In this document: piece after piece, positions 33,380-41,936 of the stretch | Position numbering within the stretch: the first letter of the stretch is position 1 | Layout of the letters: the number at the start of each line of letters is the position of its first letter | NCBI GenBank assembly: GCA_049510975.1 | Contig: JBEKYM010000005.1 | Coordinates: 57,566 to 121,565, forward strand | DNA from: JAKACA01 sp049510975 | GTDB taxonomy: Bacteria; Actinomycetota; Acidimicrobiia; Acidimicrobiales; Bog-793 | Reading direction: 5' to 3' | DNA length: 64,000 nt | Program-made: the position numbers and the translations under genes | Notes under the pieces: generated by a model | What the model was told of the DNA's origin: nothing | The model's input: the letters and a program-made list of their open reading frames with translations, nothing else | Database searches by the model: none

Positions 33380-34147
33380 ATGCCGAACTCTGAGCCCGAC
33401 ATCGCTGCGGTGTTCCACCGGCACTCCTCCTACGACCCCGAGAGGTGGCCGGAGCAGGGTGACGCCGACGCGGCGGCTTCGGCCGGCTCCGCCACCACGT
33501 ACCCCGGCAGCACCCGAGTCGACCTGCCCGGCCGAGACGCCCGCATCGAACTGAGCCTCGGCGAGGCGCTCGCCGCCCGCCGTTCGGTCCGCCACTTCTC
33601 CGGCGACGAGCTCGCTCTCGCGCCGCTCGGTGCGCTCCTCTGGGCGTCCTTCGGCATCAGCCGTCGGGATCCGCCGGCCGCCGATGAGCCGCTGGAACGG
33701 CGGCCATCTCCGTCCGCCGGCGCCCTCTATCCACTCGAGCTGCATGTCCTCGCGCACAACATTGCAGGCCTCGCCGACGGGCTCTACCACTACGACCCGC
33801 GATCGCATCAGTTCGAGGTGCGCCACCTCGGCGCGTGGCAGAGCGCCCTCGCTGCCGCCACACTGCAGGGTCCGGTGCTGTCGAGCGCCAATGCCGTCGT
33901 AGTCGTGGTCGGCGTCCCCGGCCGCTCGATGGCGAAGTACGGGCAGCGCGGGTACCGCTTCATGCTCCTCGATGCCGGCCATCTGGCCCAGAACCTCTGT
34001 CTGACCGCCGCCGCCTTCGAGCTCGGCGCACTGCCCATCGGCGGCTTCTACGACGGCCGCCTGCACCGCCTCCTCGATCTTCAGCCGGGCGAACTGCCGC
34101 TGTACCTCATCGGGCTCGGACTGCCGACGATGGATGCACGACGGTAA
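33380..34147 (+). CDS. SagB-type azoline dehydrogenase
   Basis: 255-residue FMN-dependent oxidoreductase of the nitroreductase fold that oxidises thiazolines to thiazoles in peptide natural products. Seen: RRSVRHFSGDELAL (67-80), the LLWASFGISRR segment, PSPSAGALYPLELHVLAHNI near 113, GLYHYDPRSHQFEV near 134 and KYGQRGYRFMLLDAGHLAQNLCLTAAAFELGALPIGGFYD at about 187-225, the classic SagB C-terminal region. It sits 4 bases after the YcaO fusion gene. Its presence predicts aromatic thiazoles rather than thiazolines in the product. Confidence 0.92.
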   Translation: MPNSEPDIAAVFHRHSSYDPERWPEQGDADAAASAGSATTYPGSTRVDLPGRDARIELSLGEALAARRSVRHFSGDELALAPLGALLWASFGISRRDPPAADEPLERRPSPSAGALYPLELHVLAHNIAGLADGLYHYDPRSHQFEVRHLGAWQSALAAATLQGPVLSSANAVVVVVGVPGRSMAKYGQRGYRFMLLDAGHLAQNLCLTAAAFELGALPIGGFYDGRLHRLLDLQPGELPLYLIGLGLPTMDARR

Positions 34148-34178
34148 CTTTCGGACCGACCGAACGGAGGCAGGACCC

Positions 34179-36302
34179 ATGTCGGTGTTCGACTTTCCCC
34201 GCATCAACGTCGCCGGCACGTACCTCGTCGACCCGCCGACCGGCAACAACGACGTTCCCCCCATGGCCTACCTCTCCGACAACGGAGCGGTGGCAGCGAA
34301 CACGGGGCCAATGCACGACGCAGCGTTCGTCGCTTGGGCGTCGAGCCTCGACGAGAAGGGTCTGTTGCGAAGCAGTTGGAACTACTACGGCGACATGAGC
34401 CTCCGGTTCCTCGAGGTGTCGGTGACCGGCGTGCAACTCGGTCCCGGCACCGTCGTCACCGACCCCGCCGCCGATCCGCTCGTCGGCGCTGCAGTCAGCC
34501 TCGACGACGGGGTCATGTGCGACGTCGATCCCGAGGGGATCGACGCCACCCAAGTGTTCGCCGGCAGTTTGCAGATCCACGCGCCGGCGGCGCTGCGCGA
34601 CCGGCTGTTCATCAGCCGTCTGCCGACGAGAGCGACGGAGCGGAACCTCAACTTCTGCCGGAACGTGTCGTTTCTCAGCAGCATCGGCCCGACCTCGAGC
34701 GCCCATGCCGGCGGGGGCTCGGCTGTGTTCCAGTTCTCGATCGAGGTCCTGCCCGACGATCTGGTCGCCGAGACCGCCATGAGCGCAGGAGCCGGCCAGC
34801 AGTTCCACAAGCTGATTGCCGAGCCGGCGTCGGCTGCTGCAACAGCCCTGACGGACGCCCTACGACGACCGGGGATACGCGGCCTCGTGCTGCGCCTGAC
34901 GACCTACATGACTCATCCGTTGGTGAGCGATCCCGACCTCGCTGCCGCCTTCGCCCGCGGGGAGCCGATGCACAACCCGGCCTATGGGCTGGTCGCAGGA
35001 ACCATCGCCCCGTGGCGCTCCGACGAGCCGGCGAGTGTGACGATGGGCCGCTTCCTCAGGCCCGCCGGCACGTACCTCACGCCGACGAAAGTCCCGTTCG
35101 AGCTTGGCTGTGCCGTCGCTCGCCACGACCCGGAGCACAAGCTGCTGTCGATCGACCTCGTCAACTCGCTCCCCGAAGACGGCATCGACGGGGAGAAGTT
35201 CGACTTGGGCACCGTCTCGGTCGGATTGCGAGCCGCCACCCCGCCGGGAACCGATCCCGCCACCAACTCCGCCCCCGTCACGGTGATCGGCGACATCACG
35301 AACGATCGCCTCACCTATCTGCGCAACGGAGGGCTGTACGACCTCGGCTACGACCAACTGTCTCCGCGTGAACAGGGCCTGCTCGAAGGGGAAGGCGAGC
35401 TCGTCGTTCAGCACGCCGTCGCCGGTTCCACGACCGTGTTGCTTGCCGAGAGCGAGTTCATGGTGGCCTCGGACTGCGCCGCCAGTTACCTCGACCAGCC
35501 ACCCCCGGGGCTCGGCTGGGAGGCGGTGCTGCCGGCCTCGCCCGCCGATGCCGCCCAGGCCGCATGGAGCGGTGTCGCACCGATCCTCGTGCGTCGCCGG
35601 GGCCGTCCTGTCGAGTCTGTCGAGCTGACCGTGGAGCTGTGGCGCATGACGCCCTCGCGGAAGAAGGGACCGCCGACGGCGTGGCGGCTCCCGCACTTGT
35701 TGGGGTCGCAGACCGTGTCGGTGTCCGGTGGGTTCCTGCTCTTCCCGCTGCGACCCCCCACCGAGCTCGGTGTCTACGACTACCGGTTTCTTCCCCCCGG
35801 CTGGTGGCCCGTCGAGGTGAAGCCGCCTGATTTCATGGGCGAGTGTGGGGAGGAGTTTCGCACGATGGTGCGCGTGCTCCCCTACGACGACTACCGCGAC
35901 CTACCCGACCAACACGTGACGTTCGAGTTCGTCTATGGCGAGGTGCTGCGCGCTTACAAGCTGATCTATCCCGCCATGAGCGAGCATCTGGACCTGGCCG
36001 ACTCGACGTTGTGGACGACCCCGTCGGCCGCCCACTACCTCTCGAAGGTCATTCAGCCCGAGCTCTGGCACACACCGATGGCGATGCCTCGTTCGAGGGA
36101 TCTGTCGGCGACGCGACGCCAGCTGCTGGAACGGTTCTGCCGTCTCGTCATCGACGGAGGGGCGGCGCCGGGAGCAGGCGGGCCGGCGCCGGCGGCAGCA
36201 CCCGCGCCCGCCCAGCCGCCCGAGGCGCAGCCCGCGGTCGCCGATGCGGGCGAGGACGCCCCTGTCGCCAGCACGCGAGCCAGGAGGGAGCTCCCCCGAT
36301 GA
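34179..36302 (+). CDS. VioB-like protein, N-terminal half
   Basis: 707-residue protein whose start MSVFDFPRINVAGTYLVDPPTGNND closely follows VioB of violacein synthesis (MSILDFPRIHFRGWARVNAP, then TANRD). The similarity continues along the VioB N-terminal region: TQVFAGSLQIHAP near 126, GSAVFQFSIEVLP near 182, GLVAGTIAPWRSDEPASVTMGRFLRP near 270 and ELWHTPMAMPRSRDLSATRRQLLERF near 628. VioB couples two indole-pyruvate imine molecules derived from tryptophan. Here the region is a separate gene ending in an Ala/Pro-rich tail. GGAGG lies 9 bases before ATG 34179; the frame is open upstream but overlaps sagB. The stop overlaps the next ATG. Confidence 0.82.
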   Translation: MSVFDFPRINVAGTYLVDPPTGNNDVPPMAYLSDNGAVAANTGPMHDAAFVAWASSLDEKGLLRSSWNYYGDMSLRFLEVSVTGVQLGPGTVVTDPAADPLVGAAVSLDDGVMCDVDPEGIDATQVFAGSLQIHAPAALRDRLFISRLPTRATERNLNFCRNVSFLSSIGPTSSAHAGGGSAVFQFSIEVLPDDLVAETAMSAGAGQQFHKLIAEPASAAATALTDALRRPGIRGLVLRLTTYMTHPLVSDPDLAAAFARGEPMHNPAYGLVAGTIAPWRSDEPASVTMGRFLRPAGTYLTPTKVPFELGCAVARHDPEHKLLSIDLVNSLPEDGIDGEKFDLGTVSVGLRAATPPGTDPATNSAPVTVIGDITNDRLTYLRNGGLYDLGYDQLSPREQGLLEGEGELVVQHAVAGSTTVLLAESEFMVASDCAASYLDQPPPGLGWEAVLPASPADAAQAAWSGVAPILVRRRGRPVESVELTVELWRMTPSRKKGPPTAWRLPHLLGSQTVSVSGGFLLFPLRPPTELGVYDYRFLPPGWWPVEVKPPDFMGECGEEFRTMVRVLPYDDYRDLPDQHVTFEFVYGEVLRAYKLIYPAMSEHLDLADSTLWTTPSAAHYLSKVIQPELWHTPMAMPRSRDLSATRRQLLERFCRLVIDGGAAPGAGGPAPAAAPAPAQPPEAQPAVADAGEDAPVASTRARRELPR

Positions 36303-37549
36303 CGATCCGCCTCTACGACCAGCCGAGCCTCGGCGACACCGTCTCGACCGGCATCCAGCCGCTCTTCAGGGACCCCTACCTCGAGCTCGTTCGCCTCCTC
36401 ACCGAGGCCGCTCAGCTCGAGCACACGCTGATGCTGGCGGATCTGCGTTGTCTCTTCTCGATCAAGCCGGAATACGCCACAGTGCGCGGCGCACTCGGCG
36501 GGGACGACTACTTCGAACGCGACCCGCAGGCACCGCCGGGAACCGCAGCCTTAGAAGGTCACTACTCGATGCTCGACGTGGCCCTCGAGGAGATGCAGCA
36601 CCTCGATTTCGTCAACATTTTCATGGCGGATCTGCAGGCGAGTCCCTGCCTCGTGCCGCACTCGTTTCCCGATGTCGACGACATCTACCCGTTCCGCCTT
36701 CCTGCCCTCGGGCTCGACCGGTATGCGGCTGCAGCCTTCATGTGGGTGGAGGCCGACTCGTGCGCCCTCAGCCTCGACGCCCGCTGCGCGGGTCGATCCG
36801 AACCCGACGCAGAGCTCATCCGCGAAGTCCGCCGCACGCTCGCGACGGGCGAGGGACACCGCTTCCCCGGTCCGGACGAGGGCGGCCCGAGCCACATCGG
36901 CAGCCTGTACCACCGCATCCTCGAGCTCACGGCTGAAGTCATCGCCAAGCCGCCGGCGCAGTTGGAGAAGGCGGACATCCCGTGGTCGACGCACCTGCAA
37001 CAGATGAGATGGGTCACCCAGGAGGGCGAGATCGGCCACTACCGATTCTTCCGGGACGTCTTCACCGGCGTCGCCTTCGGAAGCGACAGCCGGATCTGGG
37101 AGCCAGGCAACCCGGACTACCCGGCCATGGCGTTGCGCAAGGGCACCGCCTATCCGCACAAACCGCGCTGGACGATCGCCGACGAGGGCACGCGCCAGCT
37201 CGCCTGGCTGGCCGACCTGCACTACTGGGTCATCCTCGCCTTGCTCGACGCCCGCTACCGCCGCACCGACCAGAGCCTCGCCTATCACGCCGTGGACGTG
37301 ATGACGCTTGGGTTGTTCTCCCTCGGCGAGGCCATCGCTGAGCGCGGCTTCGTCCTGCCGTTCGACCCGCTCGGCCCCGGCTACGTGCTCGGGCGAGGCG
37401 AACGCGGGCAGTATGCCTACGCCGCCCATCTCGTCGCCGAGACCGAACGGCAGGCTGACGCCCTCCGCCGCGCTGGGTTGCTCCCGGCCGCCTACGACAG
37501 CGGCATGCTCGCCACCGTTGCCGCGTCGCTGGCCGCCGGAGCGCTCTGA
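36299..37549 (+). CDS. VioB-like protein, C-terminal ferritin-like half
   Basis: 416-residue protein matching the ferritin-like domain at the C-terminus of VioB-type iminophenyl-pyruvate dimer synthases. LLTEAAQLEHTLMLADLRCLFSIKPEY near residue 31 matches VioB's ELSVMLQYLYAAYSIPNY region. Candidate metal ligands are Glu in that helix, EEMQH (97-101) and EGEIGH near 244-249. An ATGA overlap with the N-terminal-half gene and an AGGAGGGAG site couple their translation, implying a two-chain version of VioB. The gene is the last of the peptide operon; a hotdog gene is convergent 38 bases beyond. Confidence 0.82.
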   Translation: MTIRLYDQPSLGDTVSTGIQPLFRDPYLELVRLLTEAAQLEHTLMLADLRCLFSIKPEYATVRGALGGDDYFERDPQAPPGTAALEGHYSMLDVALEEMQHLDFVNIFMADLQASPCLVPHSFPDVDDIYPFRLPALGLDRYAAAAFMWVEADSCALSLDARCAGRSEPDAELIREVRRTLATGEGHRFPGPDEGGPSHIGSLYHRILELTAEVIAKPPAQLEKADIPWSTHLQQMRWVTQEGEIGHYRFFRDVFTGVAFGSDSRIWEPGNPDYPAMALRKGTAYPHKPRWTIADEGTRQLAWLADLHYWVILALLDARYRRTDQSLAYHAVDVMTLGLFSLGEAIAERGFVLPFDPLGPGYVLGRGERGQYAYAAHLVAETERQADALRRAGLLPAAYDSGMLATVAASLAAGAL

Positions 37550-37587
37550 CCCCGCGGAGTGCCTCCCACCGCCGGCCGGTCGGTACC

Positions 37588-38145
37588 TCAGGCGTCACCA
37601 AGTGGGCGGTCGACGGCGACCTGTCGCATCGTGGTCAGTGCGAAAACGGCGAGCTCGGAGTCCTGAAAGAAGCGGGTCGCGACGAAATGAGTGCGGCCGC
37701 GTTGGCGCTCCTCGGTGCTCTCGATGACGAACGTCGGCCCGACGATCGGCTCGAAGTAGTCGACTCGCATGTTCGTGGTGACGAGCCACTGCCCTCGCGG
37801 CGTCTCGCTCCGATCACGACCGGCGCGCACGGTGAAGAGGGCGACGAGGTCGACATAGGTCGGCGTGAAGCCTCCGAAGAGCTGGCCCCGTGGGTTCTTT
37901 GCCCGGTCGGGCAGCCCGGCACGCAACTTGAGGTAGCCGGGACGCTCCTCGAGCAGCTCCCAGTCGAAGGCGTCGAGGAAGTCTCCGGCCGGGTGCCCTC
38001 GGGCGATCAGGCGACCCGGAGGCGCCGATGACCACGCCCGGCGCGCCATGCCCGCATCGGGCACCCGCTCGGCATCGGCAATCGCCGCCGGCCCCGCCGG
38101 CGCCGCCCCAGGCGCCTCGGCGCCCCCGCTCTCGTTGCGATCCAT
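37588..38145 (-). CDS. Hotdog-fold thioesterase (PaaI-like)
   Basis: 185-residue protein with a PaaI/4HBT hotdog fold: LRAGLPDRAKNPRGQLFGGFTPTYVDLVALFTV near residues 72-105 and LVTTNMRVDYFEPIVGPTFVIESTEERQRGRTHFVATRFF near 118-160. Such enzymes hydrolyse acyl-CoA thioesters; the substrate is not visible. The first 40 residues are low-complexity, so a downstream start is possible. Confidence 0.75.
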   Translation of the reverse strand: MDRNESGGAEAPGAAPAGPAAIADAERVPDAGMARRAWSSAPPGRLIARGHPAGDFLDAFDWELLEERPGYLKLRAGLPDRAKNPRGQLFGGFTPTYVDLVALFTVRAGRDRSETPRGQWLVTTNMRVDYFEPIVGPTFVIESTEERQRGRTHFVATRFFQDSELAVFALTTMRQVAVDRPLGDA

Positions 38146-38234
38146 GCCGCCGTGTTAGCAGACCGGCACAGGAAGTGCCCGGAGGACGTCATCGCTCCAC
38201 CCGGGCAGCCGAGGGCTGTCAGGACGGCGTTCCC

Positions 38235-38846
38235 TCAGGCTCCTGGCGCGTCGATCTCGACGTCGATGGTGTGGCTTGCGGCGTCGATGAGGCGGACGGC
38301 GCCCTCGGCCCGGACCGCCGATCGGCCGCACAGCTCGGGATGGACGGGGGCGTCGCTCGTGAGCTCCACCACGAGCCTGCGGCCGTCGCGACGCACGACC
38401 GCACGCCACGTCTCGGCGCAGCCGGCGCTCGCGAGGACCTTGTTGGCGGCCTGCTCGGCGGCGGCACCGTGAACCCGCAGCGGGGCCGCGGCGGCGGCGG
38501 CCAACGTGGCGTCGAGCTCGTCGAGGTCGCACACTGATGTCGCCCACCTGCCGAAGGGTTCTCCGGGAGAGGCCGGGTCGTCGGTCGCGACCACGAGCGG
38601 CAGGAAACGACGCAGCGCGCACAGCACACCTTCGTCGGCCAGCGACGCTGCATCCTCGCGATCGACATGCAGGGCGACGTCGACGTTGTGCGCCTCGAGC
38701 GGGCAAGGATCGCCCCGAAGGGCCGCGCACGCCACCGCCCGCTCGGTGCCGTCGCCGCACGTCACGATCTCGTGGCCCCGAGCCTCCAGCAGCGACGCGG
38801 CGGTCCTCGCACGGTCGGTGACGATCTCGGTCATCAGGATCTGCAC
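38235..38846 (-). CDS. Protein with divergent receiver-like N-terminus, function unknown
   Basis: 203-residue protein from GTG at 38846, preceded by GGAGGAGGG about 6 bases upstream. The N-terminus (QILMTEIVTDRARTAASLLEARGHEIVTCGDG) looks like a receiver-type fold, but the phosphorylatable Asp pattern is not preserved. The middle has DVALHVDRED and an Ala-rich helix, and the last 60 residues are beta-rich (WRAVVRRDGRRLVVELTSDAPVHPELCG). No family is recognised. A DosR-like palindrome lies about 85 bases upstream, suggesting control by low oxygen or dormancy signals (inference). Confidence 0.6.
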   Translation of the reverse strand: MQILMTEIVTDRARTAASLLEARGHEIVTCGDGTERAVACAALRGDPCPLEAHNVDVALHVDREDAASLADEGVLCALRRFLPLVVATDDPASPGEPFGRWATSVCDLDELDATLAAAAAAPLRVHGAAAEQAANKVLASAGCAETWRAVVRRDGRRLVVELTSDAPVHPELCGRSAVRAEGAVRLIDAASHTIDVEIDAPGA

Positions 38847-38929
38847 GCTCGCCCTCCTCCAGTGATGCCCCTGCTGGGCGGTGGTCACCGCTTGGGAGGA
38901 ATCGTGCTCCGATGCGCGGGTCGGCACTA

Positions 38930-38943
38930 GGGCCAAAAGTCCC
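38930..38943 (-). promoter_or_regulatory. DosR/DevR-like operator candidate
   Basis: Read on the minus strand the 14 bases are GGGACTTTTGGCCC, with GGGAC and GGCCC half-sites as in the mycobacterial DosR (DevR) box. It lies in the 122-base gap, about 85 bases before the start of the gene at 38846 and oriented towards it. Found by eye only. Confidence 0.5.
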
Positions 38944-38968
38944 GCCGCGACTACGGGCCGCCGTGAGC

Positions 38969-40204
38969 TCAGTCGACGAGGGCCTGGTAGACGAGCTGTC
39001 GCAACTGACTCCGGATGGGATGGGTGCTCGACGGCAGGAGCTGAGTGAGAAACACCACCGTGAGCTCCTCAGTCGGGTCGACGAAGAACGTCGTGCTCGC
39101 CGCCCCACCCCAGGAGTACTCCCCTCTCCCGGAGAGCACACGGGCGGCCACCGGGTCGATCGTGACGCCGAAGCCCAGCCCGAAACCGACCCCGACGGGC
39201 GGCGCCTCGGCATTGATGGGCGTCCCGAAGGAGGCGATGTCGACACCGCCCGGAAGGTGGTTCTGTGCCATGTAGTCGACCGTGCGGGGACCGAGCAGCC
39301 GGCGCCCGCCGAGCTCGCCGCCTTGGCGCAACATCTCGGCGAAGCGCTGGTAATCCCCGCCCGACGAGACGAGCCCGCCGCCTCCGGACAAGCTGCGCGG
39401 TGGGCGGAGAGCAGCCTCCCCCATCGTCGGGGCCGAGCGAGCGCGACCGGTCGCCTGATCGGGGACGTACAACGCCGCCAACCGCCCGGCGTGGGCGGCA
39501 TCGACGTGAAAGCTCGTGTCGCCCATCTCGAGCGGCTCGAAGATCCGCTCGGCGAAGAACCTGTCGAGCGTCTGGCCGGAGACGACTTCGACCACCCTGC
39601 CGAGGACATCGGTCGCCACGGAGTAGTTCCAGGAGGTTCCGGGTTGGAACAGCAGCGGGAGCGACGCCCAGATGTCGCACATCTGAGCGAGATCGAGGTT
39701 CGGCGGACCACCGAGCTCGAAGCCGGCGGCGCGGTACATGGCATCGACCGGGTGGGCGAAGTGGAACCCGTAGGTGAGGCCCGCCGTGTGCGTCAGCAGG
39801 TGCCAGATCCGGACCGGCTCGTCGAGCGGTCTCGTTACCGGATCGGCGGCCGTACCGCCGCTCCAGACCCTCATGTCGGCGAACGAGGGGATGTAACGAC
39901 TGACCGGATCCGTCAGCTCGAGGCGTCCCTCCTCGTAGCAGATCATGGCCGCCACCGACGTGATCGGCTTGGTCATCGAGTAAATGCGAAACAACGTGTC
40001 GAGCTCGACGGGAGCGGCTGCGTCGACATCGCGCATCCCAGCGGTCGCCAAATGGGCCACCTTGCCCGCTCGGGTGAGCACGAGCAGCCATCCCGGTAGG
40101 CGGCCGTCGTCCACGTAGCGCTCGAAGTGCCGGTCGATCCGTCCGAGTCGGGCTGGGTCGAGTCCCACCTCGACGGGGTCGACCTCGATGCGAAGCTCAG
40201 CCAC
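38969..40204 (-). CDS. Beta-lactamase-family serine hydrolase
   Basis: 411-residue class C beta-lactamase/esterase-like protein. The SxxK motif is SMTK near residue 76 with IYSMTKPITSVAAM. The YxN-like motif is YSV in SWNYSVATDVLG near 190. The C-terminal region EYSWGGAASTTFFVDP near 375 replaces the KTG motif, as is usual in esterase EstB-like members. No signal peptide, so it is cytoplasmic and probably an esterase rather than an antibiotic-degrading enzyme. Confidence 0.87.
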   Translation of the reverse strand: MAELRIEVDPVEVGLDPARLGRIDRHFERYVDDGRLPGWLLVLTRAGKVAHLATAGMRDVDAAAPVELDTLFRIYSMTKPITSVAAMICYEEGRLELTDPVSRYIPSFADMRVWSGGTAADPVTRPLDEPVRIWHLLTHTAGLTYGFHFAHPVDAMYRAAGFELGGPPNLDLAQMCDIWASLPLLFQPGTSWNYSVATDVLGRVVEVVSGQTLDRFFAERIFEPLEMGDTSFHVDAAHAGRLAALYVPDQATGRARSAPTMGEAALRPPRSLSGGGGLVSSGGDYQRFAEMLRQGGELGGRRLLGPRTVDYMAQNHLPGGVDIASFGTPINAEAPPVGVGFGLGFGVTIDPVAARVLSGRGEYSWGGAASTTFFVDPTEELTVVFLTQLLPSSTHPIRSQLRQLVYQALVD

Positions 40205-40215
40205 TCAGTGTCCTT

Positions 40216-40245
40216 TCTTGCCCAAGGTTGTCTTGCCCAAGGTTG
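40216..40245. repeat. 15-bp perfect tandem repeat
   Basis: Two identical adjacent copies of TCTTGCCCAAGGTTG (40216-40230, 40231-40245) lie just upstream of the serine hydrolase start. Each copy contains TTGCCCAAGG, close to a palindrome. It could be a duplicated operator or a chance slippage product. Confidence 0.7.
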
Positions 40246-40282
40246 CCTCTGGGGGCCACGCCGCGCCTCTGGAGCCGACCTC

Positions 40283-40774
40283 TCAGCCGGGTCCGCTCCG
40301 GCCCTCGGTGAACGGCGCCCAGCGGCGGACGGCGACGAGAGCGGCGATGAAGACGGCGGCCGTCGAGAGGAACAACGCGAACTGCGGGGTCGACAGCTGC
40401 ACCTGGTTGCCGAGTACGAAGAGGAGCTTGCGGATGGCGGCGATCAGGGCCACGACGATGAACGGCTCCGGGTGCAGCTCGTGCGAGCGCAACGAAAGCA
40501 TGACGGTGTGGACGATCTCCACGAGGATGAGCACGAGCAGCACCTGGTCGAGGAATCCGCTCGCACGGGAGGCGACGGGGCCGCCGGCCTTGAAGAAGTG
40601 GAAGACGGCCGCACCGAGCAAGGCGACGGCGAGGGCGATGAGCGCCACGCCGACGAGCACCGTGACGACGTCCTGAGCGCCTTCGAGAATGGTCATGGCA
40701 AGGCGAAGCTCACCGGCCGGAACCCGACCGCGACCAGGCCCGGTGTCGCCTTGGCGCACCCGACCCTCGTCCAT
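40283..40774 (-). CDS. PsiE-family membrane protein
   Basis: 163-residue protein from ATG 40774, or 137 from ATG 40696, where the recognisable domain begins (MTILEGAQDVVTVLVGVALIALAVALLG). Four membrane segments are visible, and the sequence SLRSHELHPEPFIVVALIAAIRKLL is typical of the phosphate-starvation-inducible PsiE family. Its function is unknown. The upstream ATG has a G-rich sequence in front of it; the inner ATG has only a weak site. Confidence 0.75.
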   Translation of the reverse strand: MDEGRVRQGDTGPGRGRVPAGELRLAMTILEGAQDVVTVLVGVALIALAVALLGAAVFHFFKAGGPVASRASGFLDQVLLVLILVEIVHTVMLSLRSHELHPEPFIVVALIAAIRKLLFVLGNQVQLSTPQFALFLSTAAVFIAALVAVRRWAPFTEGRSGPG

Positions 40775-40971
40775 GCGGCGCCCCCTATTGGCCGAAACCC
40801 CACGTCATCTGACCTCCCGATCGTAACCCCGCAGGCTGGCGCTGGGTGGCTTCGCATTCGCAGGCAGGACCGGGAGCGCGGCAGGGCGGTTGGCAACTCG
40901 CGCAAGGGCACAGACGCGAGGCTCGGGGTTGTGACTTTCGGCACTGTTTCTCGCTGTGACTCCAGCCCAGC

Positions 40972-41877
40972 ATGACTGGAGACGCATTGGGAGGTCCCGT
41001 GGCTTACACGAGCGGGTCGTTCATTCACCGGGGCCGGCGGCTCGTCTATGACAGCTACGGCGAGGGCGAACGCCTCCTTGTGTACCTGCACGGCCTGCTC
41101 CTCGACTCCGAGATCAACCGAGGGATCGCCGAGGCGCTGGCCGAGCGCGGCAACCGGGTCGTCCTGCTCGACCTCCTCGGCCATGGACGCAGCGACAAGC
41201 CTCGCCACGCCTCCGACTACCGGATGGACACCTACGCAGCTCAGGTGTTCGCCCTGCTCGATGAGCTCGGAGTCGAGCAAGCGGTCATCGGCGGGATGTC
41301 GCTCGGCGCCAACGTCAGCCTGTTCGCGGCCGAGCGTCACCCGCAACGGGTGCGGGCGCTGATCCTCGAGATGCCCGTACTCGAGCGGGCCGTGCCTTCG
41401 GCCGCGGCCGTCTTCGTCCCGTTGCTCGTCCTCGTGCACTACGGACGCCCGCTGCTCCGTTGGACGTCAGCGGTGCTTCGACGAGCTCCGCTCACACACT
41501 TCGGGCCACTCGACAGTTTCGTGCACGCGGCTGCGCTGCCGCCCGACTCGATGGCGGCCGTGCTGCACGGCATCCTCGTCGGTCCGATCGCTCCCACCCA
41601 GGAGGAGCGAGCCCGCATCCACACCCCGACATTGCTGCTGGCGCACCGCAACGACCTCGTGCACCCCTTCGACGACGCCGTCGCTCTCACCAAGCAGCTG
41701 CCGAGCGCCACCCTCGTGAGGGCCCACTCGCCCCTCGAGCTGCGCTTGTGGCCGCATCGCCTCACCGACGAGATGGCCGGGTTTCTCGACGAGGCCTGGC
41801 AACCGACGGAGGTGGCTGAGCCGACAGCCCGTCGTCCGCTCCGCCGCCCGGCGACGGCGAGGCGCAAGGCCGTCTAG
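40972..41877 (+). CDS. Alpha/beta-fold hydrolase
   Basis: 301-residue hydrolase with the oxyanion segment LVYLHGLLLDS near residue 37, the strand VVLLDLLGHGRSDKP near 60, the nucleophile elbow GGMSLG (Ser near 107) and the acid region LLLAHRNDLVHPFDD near 222. The usual catalytic His is replaced by a less clear SPLELRLWPHRLTDEM region, in which PHR may supply it. A GTG at 40999 has the better ribosome binding site (GGGAGG), so the true start may be there. Confidence 0.83.
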   Translation: MTGDALGGPVAYTSGSFIHRGRRLVYDSYGEGERLLVYLHGLLLDSEINRGIAEALAERGNRVVLLDLLGHGRSDKPRHASDYRMDTYAAQVFALLDELGVEQAVIGGMSLGANVSLFAAERHPQRVRALILEMPVLERAVPSAAAVFVPLLVLVHYGRPLLRWTSAVLRRAPLTHFGPLDSFVHAAALPPDSMAAVLHGILVGPIAPTQEERARIHTPTLLLAHRNDLVHPFDDAVALTKQLPSATLVRAHSPLELRLWPHRLTDEMAGFLDEAWQPTEVAEPTARRPLRRPATARRKAV

Positions 41878-41936
41878 AGCCTTCCTACTGCGGCGCGGGT
41901 GTGCCCCCAGCGGCGGAGGTGTGGCAGCGTTGAGCC

